A stretch of 64,000 bases of DNA from Tomocerus qinae (lineage: Eukaryota; Arthropoda; Collembola; Entomobryomorpha; Tomoceridae), in NCBI GenBank assembly GCA_020055645.1, contig CM034546.1, positions 75,144,001 through 75,208,000 of the forward strand, in the 5' to 3' direction. This document shows positions 56,641-64,000 of the stretch, one piece after another. The notes below the pieces were generated by a model. That model was not told the DNA's origin. It searched no databases and saw only the letters and a program-made list of their open reading frames with translations. Numbering within the stretch: position 1 is the first letter of the stretch; every line of letters begins with the position of its first letter. A program made the position numbers and the translations under genes.

Positions 56641-56763
56641 ATTTGGGTAAAATTGGAGGTTCATTTTCCATTATTAGGCACTTTCGGGTTTTTTGATGGA
56701 AAAATTTTCGGGTATGAGGTATTCGGTTTTCTGGTCTACAGTGTTTGGATTTCGGGTCTACAG

Positions 56764-56975
56764 CAGAGTTGCGATGCGAATATTATTTCCATTTCCCACC
56801 CAACTATGTATTACGTCCGGGAAATGTGGGAAATTATAGTAAATGGGAAATGTGGGAAATAAAGCCCAAAAATTTGAATTTGCCGCAATTTTGACTCTAT
56901 TTCCCACATTTTGATACCCATATTTTCCTGAAATTTGAAACTTCCCGTTAGTGGTATTTCCCAGTGGAAACCTTG
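56764..56975. mobile_element. hAT-type MITE, 212 bp
   Basis: Begins CAGAGTTGCGATGCGAA and ends in the reverse of CAAGGTTTCCACTGGGAA. Flanks GTCTACAG and GTCTACAC match at 7 of 8 bases. It interrupts the TCTACAG/ATTCGGG repeat unit. The interior is rich in TTTCCCA words. Confidence 0.7.
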
Positions 56976-57559
56976 GTCTACACTATTTAGTTTTCGGATC
57001 TACAGTATTCGGGCTTCAGGTCTCCAGTAGGTCCCCCATCCAAATGTCTAAATACCATCTTCACTAAATACAAAATGAATGGTATCATTTGGAACACCCA
57101 CTATGTCACCCGGCTTCTGCTTTAAAATATTGTATTAGAACTTTAGAAGTCAAATATCCTATTCCAATACCTGCTCCACGCACTCTTAAACGATTTGCGG
57201 ACATTAATTTGATGGGATGGGTCCCGAATGAATTTAAAAATGCTTGGGTGTTCCAACTGTTCCTGTTTCTCTTTTAATTTAGTATTATGGAACCGCCGTT
57301 ATTTCAAATAGTATTTCGTTCATGAACATAACTGTATAAATAATTTGTTAATGGAATTCTTTAGCTGTTGGTAAATGAGTTTGATACGAGTCAGTCAGCA
57401 GTTTGCCAATAAAAATTGTTTTAAATAGTTATGAAATACCAAGTACAGGAGTTCAAAATTTTAATATTTACGTTACCTACGATACTGACATAGGCAAAAA
57501 AATAAGCAGGTTACTCGGCAAAACGTTTCAATTATAAAACCTAGATAATTAACTCTTCG
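56976..57559. other. No gene seen
   Basis: An open stretch at 57089-57277 has a non-repetitive translation (GWVPNEFKNAW) but no recognised family or splice support; it may be a relic. Confidence 0.4.
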
Positions 57560-58805
57560 TACAAATTCAATAATTGAAGCTATTAGATGTAGAAGTCTAA
57601 CTTTCAATTTTATTTTCGTTGCTATATGAAATTAAATAATTTTAAAAAACAAAATTGCCGAATTCTAAGATAGAAGGTAGCCGACACCTGACAATAAGGA
57701 TACAGAAATTCGTTACAATGGCATTGTATAATGGTAACCAATGCGAGTTGACATGACTCCCCTCCCTCTTCCCCCATACACCGTGGCGTCATTCACCGAT
57801 ATGAAAAAACAGTTGAGTTTTGTCACACGCTGTTTTGGCGAATTTTCTTTAGGATTTCGAGTCGATTGCTACGGATGTCATGAAAATCAACTGTATTGTC
57901 CACATAAGTGGGATTAAATCAAGTTTTTTGTTAATGTGGGCAAATTTCGCCACGTTGTAAGGGGTCATTTCAACGCGCGCTGGAGAAAACCATAGCAAAA
58001 TGAGGTCAGCAGTTTTAATTAGTCATAATGAACTCGCCAGGTTTTACCCGATATATTACATATTCCGTGGCCTTACCGGACAACTAATACAGCCTGAGGA
58101 TATCATTTCTATTCGAATTCAGAAAAAATATGAATGTTATAAAGAGTACATTATTAATCCATAAATTAAAATTATTTTGATGATTGTAATTTCAAGTCGC
58201 TTCGCTTATATTGGTCTAAAAATCACAATTTCGAATCTATAATTTACAGTAGCACAAAAAGATGCGACTATTTAAATGGAGTTTTAAATTTTTACTCAAA
58301 ACGAAAGTTTCAGCTTTTTTAAATATGACGGGTCAGAAAACTGAATTTTATTTTAAAATGATTGGTTATAAACCATGAAAGTCCAACTAGAATTAATTAT
58401 TAAATTAATTACTCAAAAATATTTTAAACTTTGACTAACCTAGCCTTTTGTATTGAAAAATCATTTGGGTTATGAACAACGTACCCAGGCTATTCACCAG
58501 GGTCACATTTTTGAATCAAGGCATTGGAATCCGTTACTATGACTGACTCACCATTTTACATACTGCAAGTTTACCGCGGATCCGTTTAGTCGAGTCCGCT
58601 GACCTTAATTTACTATGGTAATTCTTTATATTCCCATTGCAATTGGAGGGTTTCCGTAATGACTTAGTCAGGTGTCGGCTACCTTCTAACTAAGGATTCG
58701 GCTATTTTGTATTTCAAAATTATTTAATTTCGGTTGTCAACGAAAATAAAATTGAAAGTTAGACTTCTACATCTAACAGCTTCAATTTACCTTTTAGTAC
58801 AAAAA
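57560..58805. mobile_element. Non-autonomous element with terminal inverted repeats of about 130-150 bp
   Basis: GAAGCTATTAGATGTAGAAG and on to TAGCCGACACCTGAC (left, to about 57690) reappear inverted at about 58670-58785, with scattered mismatches. The interior of about 1 kb has no transposase. No target duplication was found, so the exact ends are open. It lies 70 bases upstream of the SSUH2 pseudogene's first exon. Confidence 0.7.
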
Positions 58806-58876
58806 CAGTATCCCCGATTGGCAAAATATTTGAAGGAATTAGAAAGAGGCATCTGGGAATCTTTTTCTCAAGTATC

Positions 58877-60758
58877 ATGGACTGTATAAAGGCTGAAAGG
58901 CAAGACGTGGATCTACAATTTGCAGTACAAGTAAAGAAATAGAAAATTCTCCAAAGGCATGGAGCTCCAAAGATTAATCTCATAATCAAAAATCTGACAA
59001 GTAGACTAAATTTTTATATATTACGTATTTAAATTTATTTTACATTTTAAATTTTGTAAATAGGCAACTACATGTTAAGTAGTTAGTAAACGAAACAAAT
59101 TAAGTTATGATTAAGTGCTTATGAAATACTAGATAAATGAAATAATTATTTCAGGTACCAAATTTTGTGTCTTAATATATGGACTAATATGAAAATGTAT
59201 GATATTCTCGCAATTTTCAATATAGAGATGCTGAAATTAAACCGGTCTACACTATTTTAGTAACTGAAGAGGGAGATAAAAAGCCAGACGAACTAACTTC
59301 CGACAATATCCGGCAAGCCGTCAAAGTTTTCGAAGAATCGCAATTGTGTCCAAAAAACTTAGCTTATCAAATGGATATCAAAAGCATAACAATGAGTAAG
59401 GGATACGTTTACAAATCAAAAGCCATACTCTAGATAAGATTCGCAATCCTGGAAACTGTACCTTACACACCGGAGATGATTATTGATGGTGCAGAAAACG
59501 GTCCAGCCGTCTCAATATGGAGCATTCCAGTGAAGTATCCAGAAGGTTTCGATTGGGAATACCACTCTAATGGGTGGGGGTAAAAGGGGTCATAGAAAAA
59601 GTCATTTTGTCCATAAAATAAAGTCTTTTGGGCCAGAGTACATGGGACCATAACAAGAGGTACTGAGGGCAATAGGAAAAGTCTTTTATCCCATAGAAGG
59701 AGTACATTGTTCCATAGGTATATTAACATAAATAAACCAAAGAAATGACTACTTATATATAAAATTATATTATAGAATAAACATACCTTCATGCTATCTG
59801 TATACAAAAATAGGAGATAAGCATAATATGAAAATAAATATCCTAATACCTTGCTTTCTTTACTTCAAGTTCCAAGGAAATTTCAGTTGCAAAGTAATAC
59901 TGCAAAGGCTGACAGTATGCTTAAAACAGCTTTCCAACTAACTTATCATTCTAGTAATTCTGACACAGGTTTTGAATCAGAAATTGAAAATATTGTTAAA
60001 AAATCTGTCAGATGGAAATTGTTAAATACCTTTACCACTGAAAATGAAGCTTTATTAGTCGTTAAAAATAGTTGGTCGGTTAAAGTAAAAAATTTCAATC
60101 AAAGTTCCAAAGTGATTTACTTTTATTGTAAAGACAACATAAAGTGCCCATGTAAACGTAAGCTTCAGGTAGACACTAGTATAACTTTGTGGGAAAATAA
60201 CTCATTTCTATTTCGCAAAAAAAGTTAACTCGTGAAACAAAAGTAGAAATGCGTATTGCAATTAAGAGGAAACTGGGAGACCATCAGAGGTATTAAAACC
60301 GCGAATTTCATTGCAATGATGATATAACTGCTCATTTCTGGACATACAATTTTAATTCTCATATTGTTATAATTTTGAATAAATAAACTTCTTTTACTAT
60401 TTATGGAATCTAGTACTCGTTTTATGGCTTTTTGTACTTTTTCGTAGTGCCCCATATACTTTTTCTATGGCTCTTTGGACCCGGGACAAAATGACCTCTT
60501 TTTAGGGACAAAATGACTTCTTTTATGGTCCCATAAACCTTTACCCCACTCTAATGACTCATTCCTGGAAATTCCACACACAGCGCACAAAGCGAATTGT
60601 GACGAATGCCTAAACGTGGGTTATAAGCCATGTTACAATTGTGACAACATAGGTATAAATAAATGTTTCTTCTGTCAAGGAAGTGGAGTTTGTAGAGATG
60701 ACAAGGGTGACCATATTGGTCCATGTCTCAGCTGCAATGGACGTGGGAAAAAGTCGGC
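58877..60758 (+). pseudogene. SSUH2-like pseudogene (fifth member)
   Basis: A type II-like first exon (58877-58930, MDCIKAERQDVD) is followed by a body exon from about 59222 with SSUH2 signatures: LAYQMDIKSITMSKGYVYK, VPYTPEMIIDG, SIWSIPVK and, after an insertion, EIPHTAHKANC and the zinc pairs CDEC, CYNC, CFFC, CLSC. It is dead by several marks: a TAG inside the helical domain at about 59431, a MULE-like element at 59573-60548, splice phases that do not fit, and loss of the whole C-terminal domain at about 60758, where minisatellite DNA begins. Its zinc linkers differ from all four cluster copies, so it is an old branch. Confidence 0.85.
59573..60548. mobile_element. MULE-like element inserted in the SSUH2 pseudogene, 976 bp
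   Basis: The left end TGGGGGTAAAAGG pairs with right end CCTTTACCCCA. CTCTAATG is duplicated at 59565-59572 and 60549-60556; identical bases extend further left, so 8-11 bp fit. A plus-strand frame (59851-60228) has KSVRWKLLNTFTTENEA and DNIKCPCKRKL, like the WRKY/GCM1-type zinc segment at the N-terminus of Mutator-like transposases. The rest of the transposase is missing. Arms contain GTCATTTTGTCC in both orientations. Confidence 0.72.
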
Positions 60759-60844
60759 CAGACAAAAAAGCCCCTCCCTAGGGTGGGGCGCCCCACCTTG
60801 CTCTATGCGTACAGGGTGGAAAAAATATTTTTATATATAAATTT

Positions 60845-61492
60845 TCACGCAGGTACCAATGTCTACCAGGGTGGGGCCAGTGTCTACCAGGGTGGGGCCA
60901 ATGTCTACCAGGATGGGGCCAATGTCTACCAGGGTGGGGCCGATGTCTACCAGTATGGGGCCAATGTCTACCAGGAGTAAGCATGGCCTCAGTAAGCAGC
61001 GTAGGGACTTACACAACCAGGGTGGGGCCTTATAGTTAAACAGATTAGCTCCTTTGTTATAATGGTTGGGGCCTTAGGTAAATAGGGTGGGGCCTTAGAT
61101 TTATAGGGTGAGGCCTTAGATATATAGGGTGGGGCCTTAGATGTATAGGGTGGGGCCTTAGATGTATAGGGTGGGGCTTTAGTTACATAGAGGGGGGGCT
61201 TGGACAAACAAGATGGGGCCTTAATTAAACAGAGAGGAGCTTTAGTAAAACAGTACTGTCGTAATGTTAAACAGTGTGGGGCCTTAGGTAAACAGGGTGG
61301 GGCCTTAGTTAAACAGGGTGGGGCCTTAGTTAAACAGGGTGGGGCCTTAGTTAAACAGGGTGGGGCCTTAGTTAAAAAGGGTGGGGCCTTAATTAAATAG
61401 TACAGGCGTAATGTTTAACAGGGTAGGGCCTTAGTTAAGCAGGATAGGGCTTTAGTAAAACGGTAAGGCGTAATATTAAACAGGGTGTGGCC
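60845..61492. repeat. 21-bp minisatellite (GGGTGGGGCC family), left part
   Basis: First GTCTACCAGGGTGGGGCCAA units, then AAACAGGGTGGGGCCTTAGTT with a 21-base period (61291, 61312, 61333). As 21 is a multiple of three, open frames encode a 7-residue period (KQGGALV) and are artefacts. Confidence 0.95.
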
Positions 61493-61496
61493 TTAA

Positions 61497-62908
61497 TTGT
61501 GAGTGTGAAATAAACAACAGCCCAATCTTAGTCGTAGCCTCGAAGAATTATAAACGACTAAGAGTCGTGAACATTACCCAAAGTCTTAGTACTACTACAT
61601 CCGACAACTTGTAATAACTATCCAATTCCACCAAATTGGACATGCTGATTTCAAACATGGACCTCAAATTTATCACCGGACAACCGATATAGTGGAATGG
61701 GGTCCACCCACTATATCGGCATCATAAATTTGGTAATTAAATTCTGTAAACGCCCATTCAGAGGTACTTAGGCTTGCTGATTTCTAATATGGATCCCAAA
61801 TTTATGTATCGACAACCGCTATAATGGACTGGGGTCCACCCACCATATCGGCATCATTATACTTTGCAATTAAATTCTGAAATCGCCAATTTAGAGGTTA
61901 CTGAACATGCTGATTTCAAATATGGATCCCAAATTTATGTATCGACATTCGCTATAGTGGACGGGGGTTCACCCACTATATCGGCATCATGATACTTTGC
62001 AATTTAATTCTGAAAACGCCAATTTAGAGGTAATTCAGCACGCTGATTTCAAATATGGATCCGAAATTTATGCATCGACGATCGCTATAGTGGACTGGGG
62101 TCCACCCAATATATCGGCATCATTATATTTTGCAGCTAAATTCTGAAAACGCCAATTTAGAGGTTACTGAGCATGCTGATTTCAAATATGGATCTCAAAT
62201 TTATGTATTGACAACCGCTATAGTGGACTGGGGTTCCTCCAAATATACCGGCATCATTATACTTTGCAGCTAAATTCCGTAAACGCCAATTTAGAGGTAA
62301 ATCAACACGCTGATTTCAAATATGGATCCCAAATTTATGTATCGACAACCGCTATAGTGGACTGGGGTCCACCCACTATATCGGCATCATTATACTTTGC
62401 AATTATCGACATTCGCTATAGGGGACGGGTGAACCCCCGTCCCCTATAGCGAATGTCGATACATAAATTTGGGATCCATATTTGAAATCAGCAAGCTCAG
62501 TAACCTCTAAATTGGCGATTTCAGAATTTAATTGCAAAGTATAATGATGCCAATATGGTGGGTGGACCCCAGTCCACTATAACGGTTGTCGATACATAAA
62601 TTTGGGATCCATATTAGAAATCAGCAAGCCTAAGTACCTCTGAATGGGTGTTTAAAGAATTTAATTACCAAATTTATGATGCCGATATAGTGGGTGGATC
62701 CCATTCCACTATATCGGTTGTCCGGTGATAAATTTGAGGTCCATATTTGAAATCAGCATGTCCAATTTGGTGGAATTGGATAGTTATTACAAGTTGTCGG
62801 ATGTAGTAGTACTAAGACTTTGGGTAATGTTCACGACTCTGTTCACGACGTTTATAATTCTTCGAGGCTACGACTAAGATTGGGCTGTTGTTTATTTCAC
62901 ACTCACAA
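61497..62908. mobile_element. 1.4-kb fold-back element with TTAA target duplication
   Basis: Arms of about 480 bases (61497-61975 and 62430-62908) are inverted copies with few mismatches, beginning TTGTGAGTGTGAAATAAAC. TTAA flanks both sides (61493-61496, 62909-62912). Between the arms lie 133-bp tandem units (GCTGATTTCAAATATGGATC at 61909, 62042, 62175, 62309) that extend into the arms. No transposase. TTAA suits a piggyBac-type mobiliser, but the end sequence is not the canonical CCC. Confidence 0.85.
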
Positions 62909-62912
62909 TTAA

Positions 62913-63740
62913 GCAGGGTGGGGCCTTAGTTAAACGGTACAGGTGTAATGTCTAACAGGGTGGGGCCTAAGGTGAACAGGGTGGGGCTTACGTTAAACGG
63001 TACAGGCGGTATGTTTAACAGGGTGGGGCCTACGTTAAACGGTACAGGCGGTATGTTTAACAGGGTGGGGCCTAAGGTAAAAAAGGTAAGGCCTTTGTTA
63101 AACAGTACAGGCGGTATGTTTAATAGGATGGGGCCTAAGGTAAAAAAGGTGGGGCCTTTGTTAAACAGTACAGGCGGTATGTTTAACAGGGTGGGGCTTT
63201 GTAAAACAGTACAGGCGTAATGTTTAACAGGATGGAGCCCACGGTAAACAGGGTGAGGCCTTATTTAAGCTGTACATGCGGTATGTTTAACAGGGTGGGG
63301 CCTAACGTAAACAGGGGGGGCATTTGTTAAACAGTACAAGAGGTATGTTTAACAGGGTGGGGCGTAAAGTAAACAGGGTGGTGTCTTGGTTAAACAGTAC
63401 AGGCGGTATGTTTAACAGAGTGGGGTCTAAAATAGACAGCGTGGGGCCTTTGTTTCACAGAACAAACGGTATGTTTTTACAGGGTGTGGCCAAAGGTAAA
63501 CAGGTTGGGGTATTTGCTAAACAGTACAGTCGGTATTGTTTATACCGTGTACCCTTAGTAAAACAATACAGGCGTAATGTTTAACAGGGTTGGGCCTTTT
63601 GTAAACAGGGTGGGGCCTTAGTAAAACAGTATAGGCGTAATGTTTAACAGTGTGGGGTCTATGGTAAAAAGGGTGGTGCCTTAGTTAAACAGTACAGACG
63701 GTATGTTTAATAGGGTGGCGCCTTTGTTAAACATTAGAGG
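62913..63740. repeat. 21-bp minisatellite, right part
   Basis: Continuation of the array split by the fold-back element. Two unit types alternate: AACAGGGTGGGGCCTTAGTT and AACAGTACAGGCGGTATGTT. Before the insertion the array covered at least 1.4 kb. Confidence 0.93.
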
Positions 63741-64000
63741 CGTAAAGGCGTTCACCCACACAACACACTTCTCGCAGCAAGCGTCTAGCTTCAAGCAGCT
63801 AGCAGGTTTTTCCAATTCTGCTGCTGCATGATCCCACCTAAAAAATGCGTAATTACATACACTATTAGTACGCGCCAGAAAGAAGCAGCAGAAAGCTAGA
63901 TGGTAGCTGCAAGCTGCGTCTTCAAGTAGGTGGGATCACCCAACGCGGAAAATTCTTGAGTCGACTCACCACCACCACATAACTGTGTTTGCTGATGTGA
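63741..64000. other. End of window, unassigned
   Basis: Contains GATCCCACCT and its inverse AGGTGGGATC about 95 bases apart, with AGC-rich words between; perhaps one end of a further repeat. No gene seen. Confidence 0.4.

Noticed and set aside
60723-61400. Gly-Gly-Ala-Asn-Val-Tyr-Gln and Lys-Gln-Gly-Gly-Ala-Leu-Val repeat proteins
   Set aside because: 21-bp minisatellite artefacts without start context or splice support.
62948-63584. Open frames with Asn-Arg-Val-Gly-Pro repeats
   Set aside because: Same minisatellite on the other side of the fold-back element.

Overview
The window reads as an AT-rich arthropod genome. Genes carry short introns with GT-AG borders, and two of them are insect-type seven-transmembrane chemoreceptors. 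A bacterial-type terpene synthase and a bacterial-type GH28 pectinase sit in an otherwise animal gene neighbourhood. That combination fits a springtail (Collembola) best. An oribatid mite or another arthropod with acquired genes is possible, and the species is not determined.

Layout. 0-9.1 kb: right part of a Polinton/Maverick element (integrase, packaging ATPase, penton-like and major capsid proteins, adenain-like protease). It looks largely whole where visible. 9.2-10.3 kb: a four-exon minus-strand gene for a small single-pass membrane protein, with a 72-bp palindromic tandem repeat in intron 1. 10.9-13.3 kb: a spliced gene whose reading frame runs from an ML (NPC2-like) lipid-binding domain straight into a GH28 pectinase. 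15.0-16.3 and 26.8-28.2 kb: chemoreceptors. 18.3-19.6 kb: a secreted two-CUB protein. 23.5-24.7 kb: an intronless terpene synthase. 28.7-30.5 kb: a cysteine-rich I-mfa-like protein. 31.5-33.9 kb: a seven-exon BTB-BACK-PHR-like protein.

34.9-50.4 kb: two tandem segmental copies of about 8 kb. Each holds one type I and one type II SSUH2-like gene (DnaJ-type CxxC zinc domain). A fifth, broken relative lies at 58.9-60.8 kb. The paralogues are similar outside the zinc domain but differ strongly between its conserved cysteines. Transposons present in one copy and absent at the matching site of the other help order events.

50.6-64 kb: repeat-dominated DNA with minisatellites of 21, 22, 23, 30 and 39 bp, 371-bp tandem units, a long-TIR element, a MULE-like insertion in the SSUH2 pseudogene, and a 1.4-kb fold-back element with TTAA target duplication nested in a 21-bp minisatellite. 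Long open frames there are products of the repeats.

How the genes may work together: chemoreceptors (sensing), terpene synthase (possible volatile or defence compound) and secreted ML-GH28 (plant wall digestion, possible lipid binding) would suit a soil or plant-litter animal. This is inference from families only. All exon joins were made by eye from splice consensus and reading phase; none is confirmed by transcripts.
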